From assembly GCA_029817715.1 (NCBI GenBank), contig JARUPY010000550.1:28791-92790 (forward strand): DNA of 64,000 nt, written 5' to 3'. The notes beneath the pieces are model-generated. The model had not been told where the DNA came from. It ran no database searches and saw nothing but the letters and a program-made list of their open reading frames with translations. Shown piece by piece: positions 1 through 8,766 of the stretch (the first letter of the stretch is position 1; each line of letters opens with the position of its first letter). The DNA comes from Melastoma dodecandrum (lineage: Eukaryota > Streptophyta > Magnoliopsida > Myrtales > Melastomataceae). The position numbers and the translations under genes were made by a program.

Positions 1-411
1 GACGTCCATGCGGTCGGGATCCCAGTCGGCGAAGAGACGGGGCAGGTTGGGCCGCGGCCCCGCGATCCACAGCGCGTCGGTGTTGCAGACCAGGAAGGCG
101 CCGTCGCCGAGGTCGGGCAGGGCCCGCCGGATGCCCCCGGCCTGGTCGAGCAGGCGGGCGCGTTCGTCCGACAGGGTGATGGCGGGCGCGGCGCGGCCCG
201 CGAGGTGGTGCTCGATCGCGTCGGCGAGGTGGTGGACGTTGACGACCGCGCGGGCCACGCCGGCCTCCGCGAGCCTGTCCAGCATGTGGTCCAGCATGGC
301 GCGGCCGGCGACGCGCACGAGCGGCTTCGGCACCGTGTCGGTGATGGGCCGCATCCGCGTGCCCAGCCCGGCCGCGAAGACCATGGCGGCGGAAGGGGTG
401 AAATCCGGCAT
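1..411 (-). CDS. murU: Nucleotidyltransferase, MurU-like, 3' end beyond window
   Basis: The 137 visible N-terminal residues carry the nucleotide-binding signature GLGTRMRPITDTVPKPL at about residues 14-30, followed by a Rossmann-like GT-A fold typical of sugar-1-phosphate nucleotidyltransferases. The gene runs off the left edge. It starts 2 nt after the stop of the TsaE/phosphotransferase gene, whose C-terminal domain resembles AmgK. AmgK and MurU are known partners that convert recycled N-acetylmuramate to UDP-MurNAc by a fosfomycin-insensitive salvage route, so MurU is the likely identity. Other hexose-1-phosphate nucleotidyltransferases have the same N-terminus and cannot be excluded from this fragment. 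Confidence 0.82.
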   Translation of the reverse strand, partial: MPDFTPSAAMVFAAGLGTRMRPITDTVPKPLVRVAGRAMLDHMLDRLAEAGVARAVVNVHHLADAIEHHLAGRAAPAITLSDERARLLDQAGGIRRALPDLGDGAFLVCNTDALWIAGPRPNLPRLFADWDPDRMDV

Positions 412-413
412 GG

Positions 414-1974
414 TCAGGCGGTCTCGCGGGGCGGGGCGGGGCGGGGCGCCAGCACCTTCGGCATGTAGGTCTCGTACCAGCCGCGCAACTCGGCCAGGGC
501 GGGATGGGCGAGGCCCTTGACGAGATAGGCCTCGATGCGCGGCAGCATGGCGAGGTATTGCGGCTTGCCGTCGCGCTTGTCGAGCCGGGCGAAGATGCCG
601 AGCAGCTTGGTGGCGCGCTGCACGCCCAGGATGGCATAGGCCCGCACGAAGCCCGCCATGTCGAAGCCCGGGTCCATGCTGGCCCGCAGCTGCGCATAGG
701 CGCCCAGCAGCTTCAGCTCCAGCGCGTCCGGCACGGTGACGCGGGCGTCCTGCAGCAGGGCCGCGACGTCGTAGGCCGGGTGGCCCAGCACGCAGTCCTG
801 GAAGTCGATCACGCCGACCCGCGCCAGGCCCTCGCGCCCGTCGAGCCAGATGAGGTTGGGCGAATGGTAGTCGCGCAGCGTCCAGGTCGTGTCGCGCCCC
901 ACGACCTCGCCGAAGAGCCGGGCACAGATCCCCATGAAGGCGTTGCGACCGCTCGCCGGGATGGCGATCCGGCCGATGTTGGGCGCGTACCAGTCGATCA
1001 CGGAGTTCCGCCTCGACCTGCAGGGCGTCGAGGTCGTAGGGCGGGATGGCGTAGACGCCGTCCCCGAGCGGTACGCTCGTCGGCAACGGGGTCGCGTGCA
1101 GCCGGGCCAGCAGCGCCACCGCCTCGAGGTAGCGCTCGGGGATCGGCCCGTCCGCGTCCACGAAGGGTTCCGACCCGAGGTCCTCGATGATGGCGATCCC
1201 CGCCGCGGCATCGGCGGCGTAGATCTCGGGGGCCGACACGCCCTGGCCCCGCAGGGCCGCGTCCATGGCCAGGAAGGGCCGGATGTCGGCGGCGAGCCGG
1301 GCGATCTCGTGGTAGGGCTTGCCGAAGCGCAGCACCGGCGCGTCGGCGCGGGGCGGCGAGGTCATGAAGAGGGCGGTCCGCGCCCCGGTGGACAGCCGCT
1401 CGTAGGCGCGCGTCGAGGCGTCGCCCGCGAGGTGGGTGCGGGTCGCCTCGGTGAATCCGGCCGTCTTGAGGAGGTTCTCGACCGCCTGGGTCTGGGCGAT
1501 GCGGGCCGAGAAATGGCCGAAGCCCGTCACGGTGGCGGTGCGCGCCGTCTCGGGATTGTCGGCGTCGATCGACAGCGCGACGTCGAGCCGGTCCGCCGGC
1601 AGCGCGTCGCCGATGCGCTCGGCCCATTCGACGATGAGCAGGGCGCCCTCGGAGGCCTCGTCCCAGCCGAGTTCGGCGAGTTCGTTGGCCGAGCGGATGC
1701 GGTAGAGGTCGGCATGCACCACCGGGAAGGCGGGCGTGTCGTAGACCTGCATCAGCGTGAAGGTCGGGCTCGGCACGTCGAGTTCGGGGTCGCCCGCGAG
1801 GTGGCGGACCAGGGCCCGGGCGAAGGTCGTCTTGCCGACGCCGACATCGCCCGACAGGGTCACGAGGTCGCCGGCGCGCAGGAAATCCGCGATCCGGGCG
1901 GCGAAATGCACCGTCTCGTCCGGTGTCGGCAGGAGCACCGACCACACTGCCTGCGATGCGCCTTGAGTGGCCAA
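414..1974 (-). CDS. tsaE: TsaE - AmgK-like phosphotransferase fusion (one frameshift)
   Basis: The N-terminal third is TsaE, the ATPase of the tRNA t6A37 threonylcarbamoyltransferase complex, with Walker A SGDVGVGKTTFA and the family motif SPTFTL. The rest is an aminoglycoside-phosphotransferase fold of the AmgK type, with GDASTRAYERL near its start and LRDYHSPNL and IDFQD in the catalytic part. This fusion is common in Hyphomicrobiales. The reading frame breaks at about 1000-1004: removing one base restores a 519-residue protein through ELxIDWYAPNIG. The start is uncertain. TTG at 1974 is used here; GTG at 2037, 1947 or 1938 are alternatives. It forms an operon with murU. Because tsaE is normally essential, the break is more likely a sequence error than a mutation. 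Confidence 0.85.
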
Positions 1975-2294
1975 ACCGTCGAACTCCCCGATATGGGCGC
2001 TCGCGGCGCCCGCCCCGGCCGTCCCGCGGCCCGTCACTACACGAGGGCCACATTTTGGACAATCATGGTGAATGACGGGTAAACCGCCGCGGCGGCCGCG
2101 CCGAGCGCGACGCGGACGGTTGACATTCTCGCCGCTCCATCCTTATGTGCGCGGCACTGATCGAAGGCCGACGACTTTGCCTCCGCGTACCGAGACCCTC
2201 GGGCGCCCGCTTACGACCTCCCCCCGGACGATTGGTTGCGCCGGCTTGGCGTTTCATGCCGACGTACCACACTTGACAGCGAAAGGGTTCGGTC

Positions 2295-2507
2295 ATGAGC
2301 ACCGGCACCGTGAAGTGGTTCAACGCCCAGAAGGGCTACGGATTCATCCAGCCCGACGACGGCACCAAGGACGTGTTCGTGCATATCAGCGCGGTGGAGC
2401 GCGCCGGCTTCAATGATCTTCGCGAAGGCCAGAAGATCAGCTTCGAACTGACCACCGATCGCCGTTCCGGCAAGGTGTCGGCCGACAAGCTTCAGGCGGC
2501 CGAGTGA
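2295..2507 (+). CDS. cspA: Cold-shock protein, CspA family
   Basis: A 70-residue single cold-shock domain that binds single-stranded RNA and DNA and acts as an RNA chaperone. Both RNA-binding motifs are present: KGYGFIQ (RNP1) and DVFVHIS (RNP2). The length is typical. The start is fixed by [18 protein letters not shown], which matches the family, with GAAAGG as a weak ribosome site. It is followed 58 nt later by rpsU. A small 6-bp stem-loop (2513-2527) lies between them and may partly attenuate read-through. cspA-rpsU adjacency is frequent in alphaproteobacteria. About 230 bp without a gene lie upstream and probably hold the promoter and 5' leader. Confidence 0.97.
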   Translation: MSTGTVKWFNAQKGYGFIQPDDGTKDVFVHISAVERAGFNDLREGQKISFELTTDRRSGKVSADKLQAAE

Positions 2508-2565
2508 TCATCTGAGCCATCGGCTCACCCGTGGGCCGTGCCCGGGCGGAAGAAAGGAAACATCG

Positions 2566-2829
2566 TTGCAGATTCTGGTTCGCGACAACAACATCGAGCA
2601 GGCTCTCAAGGCGCTGAAGCGCAAGCTGCAGCGCGAAGGCGTGTTCCGTGAGATGAAGCGCCGGGCGGAATACGAGAAGCCCTCCGAGAAGCGCGCCCGC
2701 GAGCGGGCCGAGGCGATCCGCCGCGTGCGCAAGCTGGCCCGCAAGCAGGCTCAGCGTGAAGGGCTCCTGCCTGCGCCCAAGCGCAAGCCGATGATGCCCC
2801 CGCGGCCGGTGGCCCCCAGCGCGTCCTGA
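2566..2829 (+). CDS. rpsU: 30S ribosomal protein S21
   Basis: An 87-residue basic protein beginning [18 protein letters not shown], the hallmark of bS21, a late-binding small-subunit protein near the anti-Shine-Dalgarno end of 16S rRNA. The start codon is TTG at 2566, supported by the family N-terminus and by an AGGAAA ribosome site about 5 nt upstream; no ATG fits. The C-terminus is longer than the 70-residue enterobacterial form and ends in a Pro/Lys-rich tail, as in other alphaproteobacteria. It is followed by a strong terminator at 2876. Confidence 0.96.
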   Translation: MQILVRDNNIEQALKALKRKLQREGVFREMKRRAEYEKPSEKRARERAEAIRRVRKLARKQAQREGLLPAPKRKPMMPPRPVAPSAS

Positions 2830-2875
2830 ATCACGGGACGGCGCGGCCGGACGAATCGGTCCGGCAGGATTTTCC

Positions 2876-2903
2876 AAAGGGCGCGACAATTGTCGCGCCC
2901 TTT
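2876..2903. terminator. Intrinsic terminator after rpsU
   Basis: A perfect 28-bp palindrome with 14-bp arms (AAAGGGCGCGACAA on the left) followed by TTTT. It lies 46 nt after the rpsU stop and is the clearest Rho-independent terminator in the window. Confidence 0.93.
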
Positions 2904-3075
2904 TGCTGTCGGCCTATAGGTCTGATCACGGTCTTTTGTCAGTGTTCAAGCGTTCATCCGGCAACTTAACTTTGTGTAATGCGTTGAGTCCGTGTCGGAA
3001 CTGGCACGGACCGCTCGGTCGGAACGTCGCTCGCGTCCGGCGACCCGGGGCCGAGGCCCGATGAGGACTGGACGT

Positions 3076-3324
3076 ATGGCCGATCATTCCGAAGCCGCGC
3101 GGTTGCGAGCCGAAGCGCGGTTCGAGAAGCTCCAGAAAGCCACCGAGGAGAACGCCGCCGTCTGGGCGCAATATCAGGCGTCTTGCCTGGCGGTGCGGGA
3201 ACGCACCTCCACGCTGCGGGAGCTCCGGCTCGCCAAGGAGGCCAGGGACGCGGAGGCCGCGGCAGGGCTGGCGCTGGAGAAAGCCGCGGCCAAGAAAAAG
3301 CGCAAGGTCGCCGTCAAGGCCTGA
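3076..3324 (+). CDS. Small charged coiled-coil protein, unknown
   Basis: An 82-residue protein that is almost entirely helical in character: a long Glu/Ala/Arg/Lys region with heptad-like spacing from about residue 5 to 70, ending in a basic tail (KKKRKVAVK). No signal peptide or membrane segment is present. I do not recognise the family. An ATG at 3076 is used; an in-frame ATG at 3061 is possible. Its 3' end overlaps the 3' end of the convergent Mrr-like gene by 11 nt. Confidence 0.6.
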   Translation: MADHSEAARLRAEARFEKLQKATEENAAVWAQYQASCLAVRERTSTLRELRLAKEARDAEAAAGLALEKAAAKKKRKVAVKA

Positions 3325-4084
3325 TCGGGCCGGCACCTCGGGGCGCCCGACCCTCAGCCTCGCCGACGAGGCGGCCGAGTTCCCCCAGTTGGTCGTGATG
3401 CAGCAGGAGGACGCCGGTCGCGGCGGCCAGGCGGTGGGCCGATCGCGTGTAACGCGCGTTGGACACCACGGCCGCTCTGTCGCCGGCGTGGTACCCCAGG
3501 GCGGCATGGGCTTCCTGCACGGCCTTGTTGCCGACGGGCCTCGCGTAGAATTTGCACTGGATGACGATGCGACGGCCGTCCGCTTCGGCGATGAGGTCGG
3601 CGCCCTGGTCGCCCGTGACGGGCGTGGTCTCCACCCGCCAGCCTTCGGCCTGGAGCAGGTTACGGCAGAGCGTCTCGTAATGCTCGCCGGAGATGATGTC
3701 GGCATCCTCGACGGGGCCCGAGGCCGCGTCGCCCCGCGCGTGCAGCGTGGCGAGGAGCGTCCGGGTCAGGGCCGACCACAGGGGCGTCCCCCGGCGGATC
3801 CCGCCCGTGGCGAGCCCCCTGGCGCGGGCCTCGCGCAGGATCACATTGTCGATGAAATAGCCGACATGGTCGATCCAAGGCTGGAGCTGGTAATTGCCAT
3901 AGCCGTCATGGATGACGAGTTGCTTCTGCTTCACCGAGAGCAGCCGCGCATAGTGGGTCGTCACCTCGCGGGTCACGGTCATGAGGCGCGCCTCGCGCCG
4001 CAGGCGGCTCCAGATCCGCCCGAGGACGGCCGCCGCCGCGAGGCTGCCGGCGCCTGCCGCGATCTCCCCCCAGGTGCCCACCAT
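3314..4084 (-). CDS. Mrr-like restriction endonuclease-fold protein with N-terminal membrane segment
   Basis: A 256-residue protein. Residues about 8-25 form a hydrophobic Ala-rich segment (EIAAGAGSLAAAAVLG), probably a membrane anchor. The C-terminal half, from about residue 130, is an Mrr_cat / PD-(D/E)xK nuclease domain, with GDQGADLIAE followed by IVIQCKFY supplying the Asp and Gln-x-Lys active-site elements. The family cleaves DNA, often modified DNA, but membrane-anchored solitary members have no settled role. The ATG at 4084 is chosen because it places the hydrophobic segment at the N-terminus; upstream in-frame sequence looks non-coding. No methyltransferase or specificity gene is adjacent. 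Confidence 0.8.
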   Translation of the reverse strand: MVGTWGEIAAGAGSLAAAAVLGRIWSRLRREARLMTVTREVTTHYARLLSVKQKQLVIHDGYGNYQLQPWIDHVGYFIDNVILREARARGLATGGIRRGTPLWSALTRTLLATLHARGDAASGPVEDADIISGEHYETLCRNLLQAEGWRVETTPVTGDQGADLIAEADGRRIVIQCKFYARPVGNKAVQEAHAALGYHAGDRAAVVSNARYTRSAHRLAAATGVLLLHHDQLGELGRLVGEAEGRAPRGAGPIRP

Positions 4085-4310
4085 GCCGCCCGTTCTCGCC
4101 GCCGCCCGTGCCGCGCAGGATAGTCGAGACGGCGGGCGTTTTGAACCGTCCTCGCCGGAGGACGGGCGGGCCCGTCGCCGTTGCGCCGCCGGGCGTTTCA
4201 TGGTCCGCTGAGGCTCGGCCGGCCCCAGTCCGGCGCGGCGCCATGTCCCAGGATGCGGCGGCGGACGGCCCCGGCTCCCGGGGCCGCGACCTCGAGCCCC
4301 GGACAAGGTC

Positions 4311-4547
4311 ATGCGCCGCCCGCACGTCTACGAACGCTCGGCGCCACGGCCGCGCCGCGACGCCTTCCAGGCGCCCGAGGGCGACCCGCTGGAGGCGGCC
4401 CGCGCCGTGCTCCGCGGCCTCCCGCCGCTCGTCGCGGCCGCCGAGTCGGCCGGGCTGGCGGCGCTTGTCGACCTCCTCGAAGCGGCGCGGATCGAGGCCG
4501 AGCGGCTGGGGACGGGACCCGTTCCCCAGCGCCACCCGGAGCCCTGA
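4311..4547 (+). CDS. Small hypothetical protein, weak support
   Basis: A 78-residue reading frame in an otherwise gene-free gap between two minus-strand genes. The middle looks protein-like (an Ala/Leu-rich amphipathic helix containing EAARAVLRGLPPLVAAAES), while both ends are Arg/Pro-rich. No ribosome site stands out and I recognise no family, so it may be spurious. Confidence 0.35.
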   Translation: MRRPHVYERSAPRPRRDAFQAPEGDPLEAARAVLRGLPPLVAAAESAGLAALVDLLEAARIEAERLGTGPVPQRHPEP

Positions 4548-4558
4548 AGACCGGCGCC

Positions 4559-5146
4559 CTACTTGGCGCAGGTCACCGTCAGGGCCGCCGTCGCGCTCGC
4601 GTCGGCCGGTGCCGGGCAGGAGGCCGTGCCGTCCTCGCCGAGCGTCGCGCCCGTCGAACAGGTCGCCGCGATGATCTGCTCGCCCGCCGGGCAGGTGGCG
4701 CTGACCGCCTGACCGGCCTGGCCGGCGGTCTTGTGCAGCGTGAAGGTCAGCTTGCCGCCCGCGGGACCCGGCTCGCCGGCCGGACCGGCGGGTCCGACCG
4801 CGCCGACGGGGCCGGAGGGACCCGCGGGGCCTTCCGGGCCCGCATCGCCCTTGGGCCCCGGGATGCCGGGGGCGCCGGGCTTGCCGTCGACACCGGGGTC
4901 GCCCTTGGCACCGGCCTGGCCGGCGGGACCGACCTCGCCCTTGGGGCCGGGCGCGCCCTGCGGCCCCTGCGGACCCGCGGGACCGGCCGGTCCGGTCTGC
5001 CCCATGGCGCCCGCGGGGCCGACCGGACCCTGAGCGCCGGCGGGGCCCGCGGGGCCGGCCGGACCGGTCTGTCCGGGCTCGGGTTTGGAACAGGCGGCGA
5101 TGGCCAGGAGGCCGACCAGGGAGGCGACGACGAGCGTGGGGCGCAT
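4559..5146 (-). CDS. Collagen-like repeat lipoprotein
   Basis: A 195-residue predicted lipoprotein. The start [19 protein letters not shown] has a lipobox-type LAIAAC; cleavage before Cys19 would leave a lipidated protein exported across the inner membrane. Residues about 25-135 are uninterrupted Gly-X-Y triplets dominated by GPAGPAG and GPKG, the bacterial collagen-like pattern. A non-repeat C-terminal domain of about 55 residues has four Cys (TCPAG, ATCSTG, SCPAP, VTCAK). Bacterial collagen-like proteins form triple-helical stalks. The ATG at 5146 has AGGAG 7 nt upstream. No partner gene is adjacent. Confidence 0.85.
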   Translation of the reverse strand: MRPTLVVASLVGLLAIAACSKPEPGQTGPAGPAGPAGAQGPVGPAGAMGQTGPAGPAGPQGPQGAPGPKGEVGPAGQAGAKGDPGVDGKPGAPGIPGPKGDAGPEGPAGPSGPVGAVGPAGPAGEPGPAGGKLTFTLHKTAGQAGQAVSATCPAGEQIIAATCSTGATLGEDGTASCPAPADASATAALTVTCAK

Positions 5147-5149
5147 GGA

Positions 5150-5525
5150 TGCTCCTATGTGGAGACGCCACGCTACGGCCTCTTTCCCGACTCGCCTAGA
5201 GCCTGTCGGGCCGTGGTCGAAGCGGAGCCTCGCCGCGAGCCCGCGAAGGGGCTCCGATCCGGTCCGCCGGCGCGCCGGATCTCCCGGCCGGGCCGGTGGA
5301 TGGCCCGTGCTTGGGCGGCTTCCGCCGGGCGCGGGCGCGACCCGCGGCGGCCAGCGCACCGCCGCCGGGATGCTCATCGCCGATGCCGGCTGAAAGCCGT
5401 GGGAGTGGCCGCGGCGCGGATCGCTCTGAGGGACTCTGCCGCGGCCACCCGGGCCGAGGCGCCCGCCCGGCCCGGGCGAACCATAGCGGGCTTCGCCCGA
5501 GATGGAAGGGCCACGGCGCCGTCCG
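5150..5525. other. Intergenic region, no gene seen
   Basis: About 375 bp between the collagen-like lipoprotein and the small kinase gene. It presumably holds the lipoprotein promoter near 5150-5250. The open frames here are Arg/Pro-rich shadows. I see no strong hairpin, repeat or RNA element. Confidence 0.6.
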
Positions 5526-6068
5526 TCATGCCCCGGCGCCGTCCAGGGCCGCGCCGAGCCACGGCAGCAGCGCGTCCCAGGGGGCGGGGCGGGTGGTGTC
5601 GACGTCGAAACAGGGAGCGCGGCCCGTGGGGGCGGCGCGGCCCGCCAGGGCGACGAGTTCGGGGATATAGGCTTCGCCCGGATGGCCGGCGCTCCGCGTG
5701 CCGAGCCGCGCGCGATAGCGGTCCGCCAGGACCTCGGCCGGCGCGTGGCACCAGACTTCGGCGATGCCGCCGATGCCCGCCGCGGCGAGATGGCGGTCGA
5801 GTACGTCGAGCGGCTGGAAGCCGAACCAGGCGTCGATCACCACCCGTGCGCCGTCCGGCCAGTCGCCGATCGCGTTGAAGATGATGGCGTAGCTCGCCCT
5901 TCCGAGCTTGCGGTTGTGCTCCCGATCGCCGATCCCGAAATGATCGAAGAGCGGGTCCTTGACGGTATCGAGCGTCATCAGCGGGCAGCCGAGGCGTTCC
6001 GCGAGGCCGCGCGCCACCGTGCTCTTGCCGCTCGCCGGGATGCCGTTGACCAGGATGGCGCGTTTCAT
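5526..6068 (-). CDS. Small P-loop kinase (AAA / zeta-toxin-like fold)
   Basis: A 180-residue protein starting [17 protein letters not shown], a Walker A motif (GIPASGKST) at residues 9-17, in the style of gluconate, chloramphenicol or uncharacterised AAA_33 kinases that phosphorylate a small molecule. The Asp in VVIDAWFG is a likely catalytic acid. Its ATG overlaps the stop of the ROK-family gene (ATGA, 6065-6068), so it is the last gene of the sugar ABC operon and probably acts on a sugar or sugar acid. The substrate cannot be read from the sequence. Confidence 0.78.
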   Translation of the reverse strand: MKRAILVNGIPASGKSTVARGLAERLGCPLMTLDTVKDPLFDHFGIGDREHNRKLGRASYAIIFNAIGDWPDGARVVIDAWFGFQPLDVLDRHLAAAGIGGIAEVWCHAPAEVLADRYRARLGTRSAGHPGEAYIPELVALAGRAAPTGRAPCFDVDTTRPAPWDALLPWLGAALDGAGA

Positions 6069-7000
6069 CCCGCGAGCCCCGCCGCGGCGCGGCCCCCCGC
6101 CGTCCCGACGGGCCCCGGCTCGACGAGGTGGTCGATCAGGGCCGAGACGGCGGCGCCGATGACGCCGGCGTCGTCGCCGAGCTTGGCGGCCGCCACGGGG
6201 CAGCGGTACCAGGCCGAACTGCTGGGCGCGCGGGCGAGCGCGCGATGCGCCGCCGTACCGAGCCCGCCGCCGAGCAGCACGATCTCGGGATCGACCGTCG
6301 CCACCACGCTGTCGATGGCGGCCCGCAGGGGCAGGATCCACGTATCGAGCAGGCGATGCGCCAGGGCATCGCCGGCGGCTTCCCGGTCCAGCAGCGTCTC
6401 GGCCAGCGTTCCGGCGGGAAGGCCCGCCTCGGCGATGAGGCGGCCGAGCGCCGTGCCCGAACTCGTGGTCTCGACGCAGCCGAGCCGCCCGCAGGCGCAG
6501 AGGCGGCCATGGAGTTCGACCGTGACGTGGCCGAGCTGCCCGCCCGTGCCCCGGCCGCGCAGCACCTTGCCGTCGACCGCCACCGCGCCGCCGATTCCCG
6601 TGCCGATGGTGAACATCGCCACCTGGTCGAAGCCCTGGGCGGCGCCGCTCGCCATCTCGCCCACGAGGGCCATGTTGCAGTCGTTGTCGATCGCCACGGG
6701 CTTGCCGAGCCGCGCTTCCAGCCGCCCGGCGAGGTCGGCACCCGCGAGGTCGAGGTAGCCGCCGGACAGGACGGCGCGGCTGCGGGCGTCGACCCGGCCC
6801 GGGACGCCGACGCCGATGCCGGCGACGCTGGGCTCGTCGAGCGCCTCCGAGAGCGCCACGATGCGCTCCAGCACGCGTTCGGGGTCGCGCGTGATGGGCT
6901 CGGACCGGAACTCCAGGATCTCGCCGATGCCGGAAACGCGGGCGGCGCGCAGGTTGGTGCCGCCGATGTCGATGCCGATCGCCGCCATGGGGCTGCGCAT
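6065..7000 (-). CDS. ROK-family sugar kinase with zinc site
   Basis: A 311-residue ROK protein with the phosphate loop GIDIGGTNLR, the central signature around GTGIGGAV, and the full zinc motif CxCGxxGCxE (CACGRLGCVE), as in bacterial glucokinase, fructokinase and N-acetylhexosamine kinases. No N-terminal HTH is present, so it is an enzyme rather than a repressor. It lies between the aldolase and the small kinase in the ABC operon, where it probably phosphorylates the imported sugar. An alternative start is Met5 (MAAIGIDIGG). Confidence 0.9.
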   Translation of the reverse strand: MRSPMAAIGIDIGGTNLRAARVSGIGEILEFRSEPITRDPERVLERIVALSEALDEPSVAGIGVGVPGRVDARSRAVLSGGYLDLAGADLAGRLEARLGKPVAIDNDCNMALVGEMASGAAQGFDQVAMFTIGTGIGGAVAVDGKVLRGRGTGGQLGHVTVELHGRLCACGRLGCVETTSSGTALGRLIAEAGLPAGTLAETLLDREAAGDALAHRLLDTWILPLRAAIDSVVATVDPEIVLLGGGLGTAAHRALARAPSSSAWYRCPVAAAKLGDDAGVIGAAVSALIDHLVEPGPVGTAGGRAAAGLAG

Positions 7001-7037
7001 GGGTTGGACCTTCGGGTTGAGAGAGGAAGGTGCGGCC

Positions 7038-7946
7038 TCAGGCGGCGCGGGCGGCCCGGCTGCGGGCGATCACGTCCTGGATCTGGCGCAGGCGCGGCAC
7101 GGCGAGGCGTTCGAGCCGGTCGCGCGTCACGCCGCGGTCGAGCGAGATGCAGTCCTTCCAGAGCGAGCGGCCCGCGATGACGCCCGAGGCGCCGTTGCGC
7201 ATGGCGGTCTCGACCTGGCCGATGAAGGTCTCGTGGTCGACGCCCGCCGACAGCACCGCCCAGGGGACCTCGCCGCAGAGCGCCGTCACGGCCGCGCAGG
7301 CCTCGGGCGTGCCGGGGTAGGGCAGTTTCAGCACCTTGGCGCCGAGCTCCAGGCAGATGCGCGTGCCCGCCACGACGAGATCCGGCACGGCGGCCTGATG
7401 GGCGGCCTTGTCCTCGCCCGGCAGGGCGTAGGTGAGGAACTCGACGACGAGCAGCAGGTCCTCGGCGGCGAAATCCGCGATGCAGCGCGCGAGGATGTCG
7501 ATGTTGTGGGCGTCCGCGCCGGGCCGGTCGGGGCGCAGGTAGACCATGATCTTGCCGCCGGTGCCGCCGAGCGCGCGCACGCGCCGCGCGTCGATGCCGG
7601 GTACGAGGCGGGACAGGCGGTAGCCCTCCGGCGTCGTGTCGAAGCCCGAGGCGTCGAGGCCGATGAGCAGGGCCGTGTCGCGCGCCAGCACGCCCTCCTC
7701 GACGACCTGCGGCACGGCGCAGACGGGGTCGAGCAGGATGCAGGAGGCCTGGCTGGCGAGGTAGCGGGTCAGGTCCGCCTTGGTCTCGCCGAGCGTCGCC
7801 TCCGTGATGGCGGATTCCTCCTCGGGCGTCGCCGCCATGATCTTGCGCATGCCGCCGCGCTGGTCGGCGGCGATCACCATCATGGCGCCGTCGCGGCCGC
7901 AGATCTGCTGGTAGCCGCGGAATTCGGCGGTGGTCATTCGGGTCAT
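7038..7946 (-). CDS. Class I aldolase of the LacD / YihT family
   Basis: A 302-residue TIM-barrel protein. AADQRGGMRKIM near residue 24 is the N-terminal motif of tagatose-1,6-bisphosphate aldolase (LacD) and sulfofructosephosphate aldolase (YihT). The Lys in GAKVLKLPYPG is the likely Schiff-base residue, and LSAGVDHETF and GASGVIAGRSLW are conserved C-terminal phosphate-binding strands. It would cleave a ketose phosphate to triose units. The neighbouring transporter and ROK kinase suggest a dedicated sugar pathway; which ketose is not resolved. The ATG at 7946 is preferred over upstream in-frame codons that read into the ABC intergenic spacer. Confidence 0.82.
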   Translation of the reverse strand: MTRMTTAEFRGYQQICGRDGAMMVIAADQRGGMRKIMAATPEEESAITEATLGETKADLTRYLASQASCILLDPVCAVPQVVEEGVLARDTALLIGLDASGFDTTPEGYRLSRLVPGIDARRVRALGGTGGKIMVYLRPDRPGADAHNIDILARCIADFAAEDLLLVVEFLTYALPGEDKAAHQAAVPDLVVAGTRICLELGAKVLKLPYPGTPEACAAVTALCGEVPWAVLSAGVDHETFIGQVETAMRNGASGVIAGRSLWKDCISLDRGVTRDRLERLAVPRLRQIQDVIARSRAARAA

Positions 7947-8010
7947 GTCAGGGCTCCGCAGTGTCGCGCCGGCCGCCACGGGGCGGCCGGGGCCGGGCAT
8001 TTCCGGGGGC

Positions 8011-8609
8011 TCAGCCCCCGATCATCAGCTTCACGACCTCGTCGTGGGTGGTCTCGCCGATCCGGCGCTCGCCCGCGAGGCTGCCGCGCCGCAGGATGAC
8101 GATGCGGTCCGAGACGGCGAAAATGTCCTGCAGGTTGTGGGAGATGAAGATCACCCCGCGCCCCTGCGCCTTCAGCGTCCGGATGAGGCCCAGCACCTTG
8201 CGCTGCTCGGGCACGCCGAGGGCCGCGGTGGGCTCGTCCATCAGGATCACGCGGGCGTTCCAGTAGATGGCCCGGCCGATCGCCACGGCCTGGCGCTGCC
8301 CGCCCGAGAAGCGGCCCACGGGGGCGTCGAGCCGGTCGACGTGGAAGTCGAGCTCCGCCATCGTGGCCTTGGCGGCCTCGGCCATCTTGCGCCGGTCGAT
8401 CATGGGCAGGAGGCCGAAGGCGCGGCGCATGGGCTCGCGGCCGAGGAAGATGTTGGCGCCGATCGAGAGATTGTCGGCCAGGGCGAGGTCCTGATAGATG
8501 GTCTCGATGCCCTCGTGGCGGGCCGCCTCGGGCGTGGCGAAGTCGACGCGCTTGCCGTCGAGCCGGATCTCGCCGTCGTCGGCGCGATAGACGCCCGAGA
8601 TCATCTTGG

Positions 8610-8641
<32 letters not shown>

Positions 8642-8766
8642 GCCAAGGCCACGACCTCGCCCGGATGAAGCGACAGGGAGACGCCCTTGAGGGCCTCGAC
8701 GCCGCCGAACCGCTTGTAGACCGAGCGGATGTCGAGGATCGGCCCGGTGGTCTCCACGGCCCTCAT
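8011..8766 (-). CDS. Sugar ABC transporter ATPase (FrcA-like)
   Basis: A 251-residue single ATPase domain: Walker A GDNGAGKST (about 43-51), signature FSGGQRQAVAIGRA, Walker B VILMDEPTAALG and switch His in ISHNL. RbsA-type ATPases have two fused domains; a single domain with this motif set matches the FrcA (fructose) branch of the CUT2 family. Its ATG overlaps the permease stop by 1 nt (TGATG), indicating coupled translation with the membrane subunit it energises. Confidence 0.92.

Noticed and set aside
2273..2278. TTGACA as a -35 element for cspA
   Set aside because: It lies only 16 nt before the ATG, so transcription would start inside the gene.
4740..5080. Short repeated GC-rich units resembling a CRISPR or satellite array
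   Set aside because: The periodicity is the 9-bp codon repeat of Gly-X-Y triplets in the collagen-like protein; there are no unique spacers.
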